This document shows positions 18,714 through 28,119 of a DNA stretch of 64,000 bases, piece after piece. This stretch comes from Rhizobiaceae bacterium (GTDB taxonomy: Bacteria > Pseudomonadota > Alphaproteobacteria > Rhizobiales > Rhizobiaceae), in NCBI GenBank assembly GCA_023953905.1, contig JAMLJA010000014.1, positions 56,841-120,840 of the forward strand, read 5' to 3'. Positions within the stretch are counted from its first letter, which is position 1. Each line of letters starts with the position of its first letter. The notes beneath the pieces were generated by a model that was not told where the DNA came from, searched no databases, and saw only the letters and a program-made list of their open reading frames with translations. The position numbers were made by a program, and so were the translations under genes.

Positions 18714-19955
18714 TCACCGTCGCCGTTTTGGCTTTTCGAGCAGCGCGACCGCTTCGACATGCGGCGACCACAAAAACTGATCCATCGGCGTCACGCTTTT
18801 GAGCTGATACCCACCCTCGATCAGAATGGCGAGATCGCGCGAGAGGCTGACCGGGTTACACGACACAGCGGCAACCTTCTGCACGTCGGACTTCGCAATA
18901 TGCTTGCACTGATCTTCGGCGCCCGCGCGCGGCGGATCGAAAACCAGTCCATCATAGGCGTTAAGTTCCTTGAACATCATCGGGCGACGGAAGAGGTCGC
19001 GCTTTTCGATGGTAAGGCGCTTGAGACCTCGTCCCATACGAAAGCCACCATCGAGCGCCGCCAGGGCGACCGCGTCGCCTTCCACCGCATGCACTTCGGA
19101 ATTCCGTGCAAGCCGAAGCGCAAAGGTGCCGCTGCCCGCAAAGAGATCGGCCACCTTTTTCGCTTTGCCGAGATGCACCGCAACGAGCTCCGCCATGGCC
19201 GTCTCCGCCGCTTTGACCGCCTGCAGGAAACTGCCAGGCGCCAGCGTTACAGTCGTGCCGCCAAAATCGACAATCGGCTTCCTCGGCTCAAGAATGATCT
19301 CGCTATCGACCGATAGACGCGCAATGCCCGAGCGCATGATGAAGTCAGTCAGTGCCGCCCGATCGGCTGCGTCGAGCGCACCGCTTTCGGTGGCGGATAC
19401 GTCGAGACCGGTTTCGGTATGCGTCACCGTCAGATGAAATGGCTGTCTGGACTTGCCGACAAGGCGCGCGAGTTCGCGCAGCATCGGCAACTGGTTCGCG
19501 ATCTCGGGAACGAGTATCGGGCACTCCGCGATGTCAACGATCTCATGGGAAAACGCGCGATTGTAGCCCAGCACCCCGCCCGCCTCGGTGCGCCTTGCGG
19601 AGAATATTGCGCGCCGGCGCGAACCGGGATCGCAGGGCACGATATCGGCGACGGGCACATCTATATTGCGAGATTTGAGCGAATCGCCGATTTTGGCGCG
19701 CTTCCAGTCGAGATAGGCTTGGGGTTCCATGTGCTGGAGCGCGCAGCCACCGCAGACCGTAAAATGACGGCACTTTGGCTCGACCCGTAATTCCGATGCT
19801 TCGAGGACCGCGATCAGTTCGGCGCGATCCTTCTGACGGGACGCGGTTACTTCCTCACCGGGGAGCGTGAAGGGCACGAAGACCGAACCCTTATCTGTGC
19901 GCGCGATGCCGTCGCCCTGTGCGCCGAGCGCATCGATATGAAAACGTGAACTCAC
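18714..19955 (-). CDS. TrmA/RlmD-family RNA (uracil-5-)-methyltransferase
   Basis: SAM-dependent enzyme that methylates C5 of a uridine in rRNA or tRNA. The 413-residue protein has an N-terminal TRAM-like region (ALGAQGDGIARTDKG, VPFTLPGEEV), a [4Fe-4S] motif (C62, C68, C71 in CRHFTVCGGC, followed by ALQHM), a SAM-binding part (DLFAGSGTFALRLA), DPPRAGAEDQC and the nucleophile block AVSCNPVSLSRDL. The GTG at 19955 overlaps the tlyA stop by 4 bases; the frame open to 20039 is inside tlyA. RlmC/RlmD/TrmA type cannot be assigned safely from sequence alone. Confidence 0.93.
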   Translation of the reverse strand: MSSRFHIDALGAQGDGIARTDKGSVFVPFTLPGEEVTASRQKDRAELIAVLEASELRVEPKCRHFTVCGGCALQHMEPQAYLDWKRAKIGDSLKSRNIDVPVADIVPCDPGSRRRAIFSARRTEAGGVLGYNRAFSHEIVDIAECPILVPEIANQLPMLRELARLVGKSRQPFHLTVTHTETGLDVSATESGALDAADRAALTDFIMRSGIARLSVDSEIILEPRKPIVDFGGTTVTLAPGSFLQAVKAAETAMAELVAVHLGKAKKVADLFAGSGTFALRLARNSEVHAVEGDAVALAALDGGFRMGRGLKRLTIEKRDLFRRPMMFKELNAYDGLVFDPPRAGAEDQCKHIAKSDVQKVAAVSCNPVSLSRDLAILIEGGYQLKSVTPMDQFLWSPHVEAVALLEKPKRRR

Positions 19956-20713
19956 CGGTCTTTCACTCCCGCCAGCAGGAATTCGCGATTGCCGTCTCCG
20001 CCATCGATTGGCGACGGACACAGGCCCAAGGCGCGCCATCCCGGATAATTGTCGAGCCAGAGGCGCAGATCTTCCGCGACGCGCGGTGCATCGTCCGGAT
20101 CTCTCAAGAGGCCGCCCTTGCCGATCGCCTGGCGGCCTGCTTCGAACTGCGGCTTAACCAGAAACACCCCTTGCGCTCCGGCAGCCGCGATTTCAAGCGC
20201 GGAAGGCAGAGCGATTTTCAGGGAGATGAAGCTGACGTCCGAAACAAGGAGATCCGGTGCCGTTCCCAGCTGCTCCAGCGTGAGGTCGCGCGCATTCAGA
20301 CCCTCCAGCGAGGTGACGCGCGCATCTTGCGCGAGCGCTGGCGCGAGTTGGCCATGGCCCACATCCAAGGCAATGACATGCACGGCGCCACGCTCCAGCA
20401 ATACCTGGGTGAAGCCACCTGTCGACGCCCCGATGTCGAGGGCCTGACGGCCAAAAGGATCGAGGTTGAAGTGGTCGAGCCCGGCAAGCAGCTTCAGCGC
20501 TGCTCGCGATACATAGTCCCGGGCGGGATCGTCGATCTCGATGACGGCACCTTGAGACACCGACTGGCCCGGCTTTGTGACGGGCCTGCCGTCGACGCGC
20601 ACGGTGCCCCTTTCAACCGCGTCGCGCGCACGCGAACGTGTCGCAAAGTCACCGCGTCGGACGAGCAGCTCATCCAGGCGACAACGCTCAGGTGCTTTTT
20701 GGAAGGCATTCAT
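19952..20713 (-). CDS. tlyA: TlyA-family rRNA (cytidine-2'-O)-methyltransferase
   Basis: A 253-residue protein with an N-terminal S4 RNA-binding domain (RLDELLVRRGDFATRSRARDAVERGTV in parts, VDGRPVTKPGQSV) and an FtsJ-like methyltransferase domain starting at YVSRAALKLLAGLD, then ALDIGASTGGFTQVLLERGA (SAM site) and SDVSFISLK. In Mycobacterium the homolog methylates 16S and 23S rRNA; the old name hemolysin comes from another property. In rhizobia tlyA commonly follows dxs; here a small exported protein gene lies between. Its stop overlaps the next methyltransferase start, so the two are co-translated. Confidence 0.94.
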   Translation of the reverse strand: MNAFQKAPERCRLDELLVRRGDFATRSRARDAVERGTVRVDGRPVTKPGQSVSQGAVIEIDDPARDYVSRAALKLLAGLDHFNLDPFGRQALDIGASTGGFTQVLLERGAVHVIALDVGHGQLAPALAQDARVTSLEGLNARDLTLEQLGTAPDLLVSDVSFISLKIALPSALEIAAAGAQGVFLVKPQFEAGRQAIGKGGLLRDPDDAPRVAEDLRLWLDNYPGWRALGLCPSPIDGGDGNREFLLAGVKDR

Positions 20714-20754
20714 CCACCTTCATTGGCGAAAGCCCGCCACGAAGGCAAGCCGCG

Positions 20755-21054
20755 TCAGAAAATGCTTCCGACAGACCTGTGTTCCACGGCAAGCGTCAGC
20801 GTACCCTCGCCTTGGGTCGACGTGTCGATCCGCGACGATTGTTCCGGAAAGGGTTGCTCTTCGTTCACAGCTAGCGGGTCTGGCTGAACGAATTTGGTGC
20901 TGGCGCCATATTCGAAACTGCCGCGAATGTCGCCGATGCTCTCGGCTACCTTTGCCATGATCGCCGCTTCAAGCTTTCGGTCGTAGCGCACCTGTGCCTG
21001 AGCGGACGTAGCAAACATGGCAATAGCCGCTGCGAATATCAGCGTCGTCTTCAT
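20755..21054 (-). CDS. Small exported protein of unknown function
   Basis: A 99-residue protein with a clear signal peptide (residues 1-20, ending AQA-QV), then a mature part of about 79 residues rich in acidic and polar residues (RKLEAAIMAKVAESIGDIRGSFEYG). No cysteines and no second hydrophobic segment, so it is likely soluble in the periplasm. A good Shine-Dalgarno sequence (GGGAG) lies 8 bases before the ATG. I do not recognise the family. It sits between dxs and tlyA on the same strand, 41 bases from tlyA, where most rhizobia have the two genes adjacent. Confidence 0.75.
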   Translation of the reverse strand: MKTTLIFAAAIAMFATSAQAQVRYDRKLEAAIMAKVAESIGDIRGSFEYGASTKFVQPDPLAVNEEQPFPEQSSRIDTSTQGEGTLTLAVEHRSVGSIF

Positions 21055-21208
21055 TGTTATTATCTCCCTGCCTTGCGCGGGGTTCTAGCGCAGGGAGGCT
21101 AAAAATCGCCGAAAATAGACGGTAAGCAAATACCCAAAGATCAACGTAAACAGGGCGTTATCAGATCTTTGGAAGCAATTGATTCAAGGTCTTCCGGGCA
21201 CCTGCCGT

Positions 21209-23122
21209 TCAAGCACGCGCGGCCCGCGTCTGCTGGCCCAATGCCGCAAAGACGGTGCGAACGATACCGCCAGCATCGAGACCCGCATCGACATACATCT
21301 TTTCGGGTTTTGCGTGTTCGGTGAATTCATCTGGCAGGATAAGCGAACGTACCTTCAGCCCGTGATCCAGCAGACCCTCGCGCGCGAGGAAATGGAGTAC
21401 CTGCGACCCAAATCCCCCAATGGAGCCTTCTTCTACTGTAATCAGCACTTCATGCGCACGCGCCACACGACGAAGAAGATCCTCGTCCAGAGGCTTGGCA
21501 AAGCGCGCGTCCACAACCGTTGCGGATAGGCCTGCAGCCCCCAGTTCCTCAGCGGCGAGGAGTGACTCTGCCAACCTGGTTCCGAAAGACACGATCGCGA
21601 CCTTGCTGCCTTCGCGCAGGACACGGCCCTTGCCGATCTCCAAAATTTCGCCGCGCGCTGGGAGGTCCACGCCCACCCCATTGCCGCGCGGATAGCGGAA
21701 CGAGATCGGGCCTTGGTCATAGGCCGCGGCGGTACGTACCATGTGGCGCAACTCCGCCTCGTCGGCGGCAGCCATCACCACGAAGCCGGGCAGCGAGGCC
21801 AGATAGCTGGTGTCGAAGGCACCGCAATGGGTTGGCCCATCCGCGCCGACGAAGCCAGCCCGATCTATGGGGAAGCGCACCGGGAGCCTTTGTATGGCAA
21901 CGTCGTGGACAACCTGATCATAGGCGCGCTGGAGAAATGTCGAATAGATGGCGCAAAACGGCTTCAGCCCTTCCGTGGCCAAACCTGCCGCAAATGTCAC
22001 CGCATGTTGCTCGGCAATCCCGACATCGAATGTGCGTGACGGAAATGCTTCTCCGAACAGATCGAGACCGGTGCCGGAAGGCATGGCGGCGGTGATTGCG
22101 ACGATCTTGTCGTCTTCGCGGGCCTCCTGAACAAGGCTCTCGGCGAATACCCTCGTATAGGCAGGCGCATTTGCCGGGGCCTTGGCCTGTGCGCCCGTGA
22201 TCACATCGAACTTGTTGACGCCATGATACTTGTCGCTGGCCTCTTCGGCGGGCGCATAGCCTTTGCCCTTCTTGGTGACGATATGGATGAGCACCGGACC
22301 GTCACCATTATCCCGGACATTTTTCAGCACCGGGATCAGATGCTCGAGATTGTGCCCATCGATCGGGCCAATGTGATAAAAGCCGAGTTCCTCGAAAAGC
22401 GTACCGCCCGTGACATAGCCTCGCGCATGTTCCACCGCGCGGGTCACGGCACGCTCAGCGCGCTTGCCGAGATAGGACGTCAGCTTCTTTCCAATGTCGC
22501 GGAGACCGAGATAGGCACGGCCTGATCCGAGCCGCGCGAGATACGCGCTCATGGCCCCTGTGGGGGGCGCAATCGACATGTCGTTGTCGTTGAGAATCAC
22601 GATCAGGCGGGCGTCGAGCGCACCGGCATTGTTCATTGCCTCATAGGCCATGCCTGCCGACATCGCACCGTCGCCTATGACGGCGATGACATTGTTGCGG
22701 CCACCCTTGAGATCGCGCGCGACGGCCATGCCCAGCCCCGCCGAGATCGATGTGGAGGAATGCGCCGCGCCGAACGGGTCGTATTCACTCTCCGCCCTCC
22801 GGGTAAATCCCGACAGTCCACCTTCTTGGCGCAGCGTACGGATGCGATCGCGCCGCCCCGTCAGTATCTTGTGCGGATAGGCCTGATGACCGACATCCCA
22901 GATGACGCGGTCATCGGGAGTGTCGAAGACATAGTGAAGCGCGACGGTCAGTTCGATGACGCCAAGGCCGGCACCCAGATGGCCGCCAGTTTCCGACACC
23001 GCGTCTACGAGTTCGGCGCGCAGTTCCGAAGCAAGCTGAGGCAACTCGCTTTCCTTGAGCGCGCGCAGATCGGAGGGGATGCTCACCCGGTCGAGCAGCG
23101 GTGTTTCAATTGAAGGCTTCAC
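21209..23122 (-). CDS. dxs: 1-deoxy-D-xylulose-5-phosphate synthase
   Basis: First enzyme of the MEP isoprenoid pathway and also a source for thiamine and pyridoxal synthesis: joins pyruvate and glyceraldehyde 3-phosphate using thiamine diphosphate. The 637-residue protein has [28 protein letters not shown], the ThDP motif [18 protein letters not shown]...NDNDMSI, the glutamate region [15 protein letters not shown] and RYPRGNG. I chose the GTG at 23122, giving the usual N-terminus ([13 protein letters not shown]); the frame also runs to a TTG at 23155. No clear ribosome site is visible at either. Confidence 0.97.
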   Translation of the reverse strand: MKPSIETPLLDRVSIPSDLRALKESELPQLASELRAELVDAVSETGGHLGAGLGVIELTVALHYVFDTPDDRVIWDVGHQAYPHKILTGRRDRIRTLRQEGGLSGFTRRAESEYDPFGAAHSSTSISAGLGMAVARDLKGGRNNVIAVIGDGAMSAGMAYEAMNNAGALDARLIVILNDNDMSIAPPTGAMSAYLARLGSGRAYLGLRDIGKKLTSYLGKRAERAVTRAVEHARGYVTGGTLFEELGFYHIGPIDGHNLEHLIPVLKNVRDNGDGPVLIHIVTKKGKGYAPAEEASDKYHGVNKFDVITGAQAKAPANAPAYTRVFAESLVQEAREDDKIVAITAAMPSGTGLDLFGEAFPSRTFDVGIAEQHAVTFAAGLATEGLKPFCAIYSTFLQRAYDQVVHDVAIQRLPVRFPIDRAGFVGADGPTHCGAFDTSYLASLPGFVVMAAADEAELRHMVRTAAAYDQGPISFRYPRGNGVGVDLPARGEILEIGKGRVLREGSKVAIVSFGTRLAESLLAAEELGAAGLSATVVDARFAKPLDEDLLRRVARAHEVLITVEEGSIGGFGSQVLHFLAREGLLDHGLKVRSLILPDEFTEHAKPEKMYVDAGLDAGGIVRTVFAALGQQTRAARA

Positions 23123-23281
23123 GATACGACTGACGGTAAGAGTTAAGAGACACAACAGGAGATAGTAGCCACACCGCGTAAAGTAAATGTGCTGCGACGA
23201 CGCGCGTGGGACGCGATTGCACGGATCCTGTGCAGCGTTTGCTCATTCATTGCCTAGAGACCTTGCGGCCAACGGTCAGTT

Positions 23282-24202
23282 TCAGCCCTCCGGCAACGGG
23301 ATAAACTCTTCCTCGTCGCCGGGCACAATGTCGAAGCGGCCTGTTTTCCACTCCTGCTTGGCCTGCTCGATGCGTTCCTTCGAAGAGGACACGAAATTCC
23401 ACCATATGTAACGTTTCGAGCCCAGGGAAGCACCCCCAAACAGCATGAAATGCGCGCCGTTCTCCGACGAAACGACGATGTCGTCACCGGGGCGGAACAC
23501 GAGCAGCCGATCAGAAGGGAACCGATCGCCGGAGATGACAACGCTTCCGTCGAGCACATAGATCGCGCGCTCCTCCGCGTCGGCGGAAATGTCGATGCTG
23601 GCGCCGGCTTCAAGACGTATATCGGCATAGAGCGTGTCAGAATGTCCGGTGACCGGCGACTTCAATCCATGAAATCCGCCCATGACCACTCGTCCGCTCA
23701 CACCGCCATCCTGGAACTGGGGAAGCGTCCGGGCCGATGTGTTCTGGAACACCGGCGCGATCTCCTCCTTGCCGTCAGGCAGCGCAATCCAGGTCTGCAA
23801 GCCGGAAATTGAGGTTGGGTGCCCGCGCATTTCCTCCGGCGAGCGTTCCGAATGCACGATGCCCCTGCCGGCGGTCATCAGGTTCACGTCCCCGGGTTCG
23901 ATCACCATCTCCGTCCCCAGCGAATCACGATGCCTGATGCGGCCATCAAAGAGATAAGTCACCGTGGACAAGCCGATATGCGGGTGCGGACGAACATCCA
24001 AAGCCTGATCGGCTCGCAGTATCGCCGGACCCATCCGGTCAAAAAAGATGAACGGGCCGACCAGCCTTCGCTTTGCTGTCGGCAACGCCCGGCGAACCGC
24101 GAAGCCGCCGATATCCTTGGCGTTGGGAATCACCATCAGTTCGATGGCATCGCATGAAAATGCGTCGCCGGGCTCGGGGTCGTGTGCTGGAAAGAAGCTC
24201 AT
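23282..24202 (-). CDS. Pirin family protein (double cupin)
   Basis: A 306-residue bicupin of the pirin family; some members are quercetin 2,3-dioxygenases, others bind metal and act in redox or stress responses. The N-terminal cupin has the metal site in RPHPHIGLSTVTYLFDG...HRDSLG and GDVNLMTAGRGIVHSE, and the QTWIALP block; the C-terminal pirin domain ends with LFGGASLGSKRYIWWNFVSSS. I took the ATG at 24202 because it gives the normal pirin N-terminus; the open frame reaches 24376. The stop is 159 bases from the dxs start, on the same strand; no signal in the gap is clear to me. Confidence 0.92.
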   Translation of the reverse strand: MSFFPAHDPEPGDAFSCDAIELMVIPNAKDIGGFAVRRALPTAKRRLVGPFIFFDRMGPAILRADQALDVRPHPHIGLSTVTYLFDGRIRHRDSLGTEMVIEPGDVNLMTAGRGIVHSERSPEEMRGHPTSISGLQTWIALPDGKEEIAPVFQNTSARTLPQFQDGGVSGRVVMGGFHGLKSPVTGHSDTLYADIRLEAGASIDISADAEERAIYVLDGSVVISGDRFPSDRLLVFRPGDDIVVSSENGAHFMLFGGASLGSKRYIWWNFVSSSKERIEQAKQEWKTGRFDIVPGDEEEFIPLPEG

Positions 24203-24455
24203 GACGGCGAGAATAGACGGACGCGGAGCCCAGCGAAAGACGGCTGACATGCACCTTCGGTTGAAGTCGCGATACCTATGTATGTCAATCTGGGCCAGCT
24301 GACGCGCCGTTTGGCGAGTTCGTTTGCGAAAGGTGAAAGGCGCCGGCCAAATTGGATCACTGCCCTTTGCCGACATTTAGCCAAACCAGTTACGAGGGAT
24401 TTAGGCGTTTGGCGCTATAAATTCTCGGGCCTTAATCGTCTTGGAAGCTCGTTGA

Positions 24456-25745
24456 ATGTTGGAACGCCTGAAATCGCTGATCAACGACCGCCGCGGCAAT
24501 TTCGCCGTGATTGCCGGGATCCTGATGGTCCCGGTGATTACCGGAATTGGGCTCGCCGTCGACTACGGTCGGGCAAGCCATGCCAAATCGACGCTGTTCG
24601 GCGCGGCCGATGCGGCAGCAGCAGGCGCGGTGTCGCAGTCATCGCCCACATATCGCAATGGAGGCACGTTTTCCGGGTCGTGGACGAAGTCTCAGGCCGA
24701 GGCAGACGCGATGGCGCTGTTTAACGCCAATATCGTCAACAATGTCGGCTTCAAATTGGAAGAAGCCCACGCAACCATCTCGCAAACGGGCCGCCGGATC
24801 GTCGCCAAGGTGCACTACACCGCGACAGTGCCTATGACCTTCATGCGCGTGTTCGGAAAGAGCGAGGTCCCGATCAACGGAGAGGCGACAGCTGTCGTCG
24901 ACACCGCGCCCTATGTGGACTTTTATCTTCTCCTCGACAATTCCCCGTCCATGGGGCTGGGCGCCACTACGGCGGATATCGCGAATTTGGAAGCCAAGAC
25001 GCCCGACAAGTGCGCCTTCGCCTGTCACACGACCCAGCAGCCGAGCAACAATTATTACGAAATCGCCAAGAAACACGGCATCATGATGCGCATCGATCTC
25101 GTTCGCATTGCAGCGCAAAATCTCTTCGACAAGGCGAAGGAGATTGGAGTTCACAACGAGCAGTTTCGGATGGGGACCTACACATTCGGCGCCAGCGCAG
25201 AGAATCTGAGGCTCGAGGAAGTCGCCCAGATGAGTGCAGATCTCGACAAAGGCAAGAAGGCAGTCGGCGCGGTCGACCTGATGACCATCCCCAGCCAAGG
25301 CTATGACAACGACCAGCAGACACCGTTCGACAAGATCTTTTCGGAGATGACGACCAAAGTGGGAACGCAGGGGGACGGATCTGGTCCGGGCAGCCGAGAG
25401 AAGATCGTGTTCTTCGTGTCGGATGGAGTTGCGGACCATAAGAAAGGGCCGTGCACCGGCATCAAGCGCGCTTCACGCTGCCACGAGCCGATCGACCCGA
25501 AGATCTGCAGGACGCTCAAGGAGCGCAACATCAAGGTGGCGGTGCTTTACACGACCTATCAGCGCGTGCCTCGCAACGGCTATTACATGGCCAATGTCGA
25601 CCCATATCAGCCGGACATCGGCGACAAGATGCGTGAATGCGCCAGCGGCGGACTTTATTTTGAGGTCAGCCCTTCGCAGGGAATCGTGGAGGCAATGGAA
25701 ACGCTCTTTCTCAAGGTGCTTGGCAATCCGCGCATCACCAGTTGA
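24456..25745 (+). CDS. TadG-like pilus-associated protein with VWA domain
   Basis: A 429-residue protein. The N-terminus (DRRGNFAVIAGILMVPVITG, residues 11-30) is the TadE/TadG-type leader with one transmembrane helix, followed by LAVDYGRASHAKSTLFGAADAAAAGA, usual in Flp pilus assembly proteins. From about residue 150 comes a von Willebrand A-like domain with a MIDAS motif D-x-S-x-S (LLLDNSPSMG) and VFFVSDGVAD, and two CxxxC-type cysteine pairs. No other tad genes are in the window, so it is a solitary member. It is flanked by genes on the opposite strand (pirin, xseB), so it has its own promoter. A surface or envelope role is inferred. Confidence 0.87.
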   Translation: MLERLKSLINDRRGNFAVIAGILMVPVITGIGLAVDYGRASHAKSTLFGAADAAAAGAVSQSSPTYRNGGTFSGSWTKSQAEADAMALFNANIVNNVGFKLEEAHATISQTGRRIVAKVHYTATVPMTFMRVFGKSEVPINGEATAVVDTAPYVDFYLLLDNSPSMGLGATTADIANLEAKTPDKCAFACHTTQQPSNNYYEIAKKHGIMMRIDLVRIAAQNLFDKAKEIGVHNEQFRMGTYTFGASAENLRLEEVAQMSADLDKGKKAVGAVDLMTIPSQGYDNDQQTPFDKIFSEMTTKVGTQGDGSGPGSREKIVFFVSDGVADHKKGPCTGIKRASRCHEPIDPKICRTLKERNIKVAVLYTTYQRVPRNGYYMANVDPYQPDIGDKMRECASGGLYFEVSPSQGIVEAMETLFLKVLGNPRITS

Positions 25746-25772
25746 TCGACGCAAACGGCCGGTACGGCCAGC

Positions 25773-26024
25773 TTACTCGGCGTCGAGAGGCTCCGTTCCG
25801 GCAGGCTTGCCATCACGGGAAAGCCGAATCTTTTCAACCTTGTCCTCGGCTGCCTTCAAGAGACGGTCGCAATGGGCTTTCAGCGCCTCGCCGCGCTCGT
25901 AAATGCGAATAGACTGATCGAGCGGCACGTCGCCACGCTCCAGATCGTCGACGATCTTCTCCAGAGCTTCCAGCGCCTGTTCGAAGCTCAGCGTTTTGAT
26001 GTCGTCGTTCACGGCTTCGGACAT
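25773..26024 (-). CDS. xseB: Exodeoxyribonuclease VII small subunit
   Basis: An 83-residue subunit of the enzyme that degrades single-stranded DNA with XseA. The family pattern is clear: [28 protein letters not shown] (in parts) and [25 protein letters not shown]. It directly follows the deacetylase-family gene (3-base gap), so the two are probably one operon. In rhizobia xseB is often next to dxs; here pirin and the TadG-like gene lie between. Confidence 0.96.
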   Translation of the reverse strand: MSEAVNDDIKTLSFEQALEALEKIVDDLERGDVPLDQSIRIYERGEALKAHCDRLLKAAEDKVEKIRLSRDGKPAGTEPLDAE

Positions 26025-26027
26025 GAT

Positions 26028-26954
26028 TTACCCTCTCATCAGGCGGCCGACATGGGCAGCAACGGACAATGCCAACCCGTCCAGGTCGTAGCCGCCTTCC
26101 AATAGACTGACCAGACGATTCTGCGAATAGCTCGTGGCGCGCTCCATCAACTGGCCAGTCGCCCAATCAAAGTCATCCTCGGTGAGGTTGATGGAAGCGA
26201 GCGGGTCTCGGTGATGGGCGTCGAACCCTGCCGAAATAATGATCAGATCCGGCCGGAAACGATCGATGCTTGGCAGGATGCGCGATACAAAGGCGTCGCG
26301 AAAGATGTCGCTGCCGGTATCGGGGCTGAGCGGCGCATTGATGATGTTGCCCGCTCCCGTTTCGTCCTTCGCGCCCGTACCCGGATAGAGCGGCATCTGG
26401 TGGGTCGAACAGTAGAGAACGCTCGGATCGTCCCAGAATATGTCCTGCGTTCCGTTGCCGTGATGCACGTCCCAATCGACAATCGCCACGCGCTCGAGGT
26501 CGTGCGTCGATTGAGCGTATCGTGCCGCAATGGCCGCCGTATTGAAGAGGCAGAAGCCCATGGCAGTCGTCTTTTCGGCATGATGGCCCGGCGGCCGAGC
26601 GGCCACGAAGACATTGTCGACATCTCCAGAGACGACGTCGTCAATGGCAGCGTTCGCCGCACCGATCGCATGCAGCGCGGCCTCCCAGCTCTTCGGGCTC
26701 GCAGTGGTGTCGGCATCGATGCGAACGATCCCAGTGTCAGGGATCGTTTTGCGAACGCGCTCGATGAAGCTTTCGGGGTGTGCCGCCTTGATCGTCGCCT
26801 CATCGCCGACTGGCGCCTGCCTGCGATCAAGATCCAAGAAGCGCTGATCCTCAAGCACGCGCTCGATCACCCGCATCCGGTCCGGTCGTTCCGGATGCCC
26901 CGGCGGCGTGATGTGCTCAAGGAATATCGGATGGCTGTAAAGTCTGGTCACCAT
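26028..26954 (-). CDS. Histone deacetylase family enzyme (acetylpolyamine/acetoin-utilisation type)
   Basis: A 308-residue zinc amidohydrolase of the arginase/deacetylase fold. The zinc ligands are D162 and H164 (VDWDVHHGNGTQ) and D245 (SAGFDAHH); the catalytic histidine pair is H124-H125 (RPPGHHAEKTTAMGFC), with LLEGGYDL near the end. Such bacterial enzymes act on acetylated polyamines, other small amides or proteins; the substrate cannot be told. I chose the ATG at 26954, which gives the usual start (MVTRLYSHPIFLEH); the frame open to 27083 overlaps the membrane protein gene. Co-transcribed with xseB. Confidence 0.93.
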   Translation of the reverse strand: MVTRLYSHPIFLEHITPPGHPERPDRMRVIERVLEDQRFLDLDRRQAPVGDEATIKAAHPESFIERVRKTIPDTGIVRIDADTTASPKSWEAALHAIGAANAAIDDVVSGDVDNVFVAARPPGHHAEKTTAMGFCLFNTAAIAARYAQSTHDLERVAIVDWDVHHGNGTQDIFWDDPSVLYCSTHQMPLYPGTGAKDETGAGNIINAPLSPDTGSDIFRDAFVSRILPSIDRFRPDLIIISAGFDAHHRDPLASINLTEDDFDWATGQLMERATSYSQNRLVSLLEGGYDLDGLALSVAAHVGRLMRG

Positions 26955-27045
26955 GCCTAAAGGATATAGGCAGGCGACACCGTCTTGGCTACGTTTCGTG
27001 TCGAGAAACCAGCAGCGATCAACAAGAGCGAGTGTTCGATCCGCC

Positions 27046-28026
27046 CTAACGCGGAGAGGCACTTCCGCCAAATCCGGCGCCAAGTTCCGAACTCGCCCTC
27101 TCCTTCAGTTCCCTGAACTTGCGGGATGCACCCTCGAGCCGGCTGTCCCATTCCGGATTGGGCTGCTGCCCTTCGATGACACGAAAATAGACCTGCATCA
27201 GGGCGGCAATCGCGAAGGGTTCCACGAAAGCCGAAACGCAAGCCCATGCCAGGAGAATTGCGAATACGAACCCCCAGCCCGCGGGCTCTCCGGGCATGGC
27301 GTAGACGATTGCACCTGCCGGAGCGAGAAACAGCAGGAACAGAAGCAACCCGACGAGCCACAGAAATACGGTAAGCCAGACCGCGTTCTTGACCATCGTC
27401 CGCGCGTTCTGGGCATAGAGCACAATGCCCTGCCTTCCGGATTCGAAAGGCGTCGTACTGCCGGTGCGTATGTTGTAGCCGAGGATGATCTCGTCGACAT
27501 AGGTCACAGACATGCGGATGACCGCATTCAACATTTTCATCAGACCGTTGAGACCCGGGATCGGAATGAAGGCAGCAATGCCGCCCAGCAGGCCCGTTAT
27601 CGCTGCCAACACGCCCTTGATCAGCTGATCAAGCAGGAAGAGGACGCTGGCTTCGGCGAAGCGATCCGTGACAACCCGACGGCCATAGGCGAGTTGCCCC
27701 GTTCCACCAGGGATATCGCGGCCGTCTATCAAGTGCACCATCGCGGCGATGTGGCCGGCCTTGACGAGGTAGAGGATATACTCCCGCACCCAGTACAGAA
27801 TGATCGAGACCAATCCGAAACCCGCAATACCACCCCAGATTGCGAAGCCGAATGGCCCTCCCGCGTCAGTGAAAGCGTGGCCAACACCCCAACCGATTCC
27901 GGCGCCCGCCCCGGTCGCGAAAAGATAGGCCAAGGTGATTCCTGCATATACCGCGACGCGCAAAAGAACGAATGGCCACGTGCGCGCAACGATCCCCATC
28001 GTGCGCCCGATCTCAAAATCCCACAT
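27046..28026 (-). CDS. Conserved multi-pass membrane protein, function unknown
   Basis: A 326-residue integral membrane protein with about six hydrophobic segments: roughly residues 18-36, 55-80, 110-130, 135-155, 215-240 and 250-275. The N-terminus MWDFEIGRTMGIVARTWPF is cytoplasmic and the C-terminus is a polar, charged tail (REFRELKERASSELG type). Motifs such as IDGRDIPGGTGQLAYGRR and DEIILGYNIRTG suggest a conserved family but I do not recognise a name. The 91 bases to the deacetylase gene and the 93 bases to ribB hold no gene. Same strand as both neighbours; no function is proposed. Confidence 0.8.
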   Translation of the reverse strand: MWDFEIGRTMGIVARTWPFVLLRVAVYAGITLAYLFATGAGAGIGWGVGHAFTDAGGPFGFAIWGGIAGFGLVSIILYWVREYILYLVKAGHIAAMVHLIDGRDIPGGTGQLAYGRRVVTDRFAEASVLFLLDQLIKGVLAAITGLLGGIAAFIPIPGLNGLMKMLNAVIRMSVTYVDEIILGYNIRTGSTTPFESGRQGIVLYAQNARTMVKNAVWLTVFLWLVGLLLFLLFLAPAGAIVYAMPGEPAGWGFVFAILLAWACVSAFVEPFAIAALMQVYFRVIEGQQPNPEWDSRLEGASRKFRELKERASSELGAGFGGSASPR

Positions 28027-28119
28027 TCCAGAATCCCCTCGTACCCCGAAGAAAGGCTGGTTGGCGCACGCCGCTTTGTCAACCGCGCCGGCATTTGACG
28101 CCAGCGCGACGCGTGGTCC

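Noticed and set aside
24390..24455. Sigma-70 promoter upstream of the TadG-like gene (TATAAA near 24417)
   Set aside because: No -35 hexamer at a normal 16-18 base distance.
26953..28098. 381-residue open frame on the plus strand
   Set aside because: Antisense to the membrane protein gene at 27046-28026; composition is that of a shadow frame.
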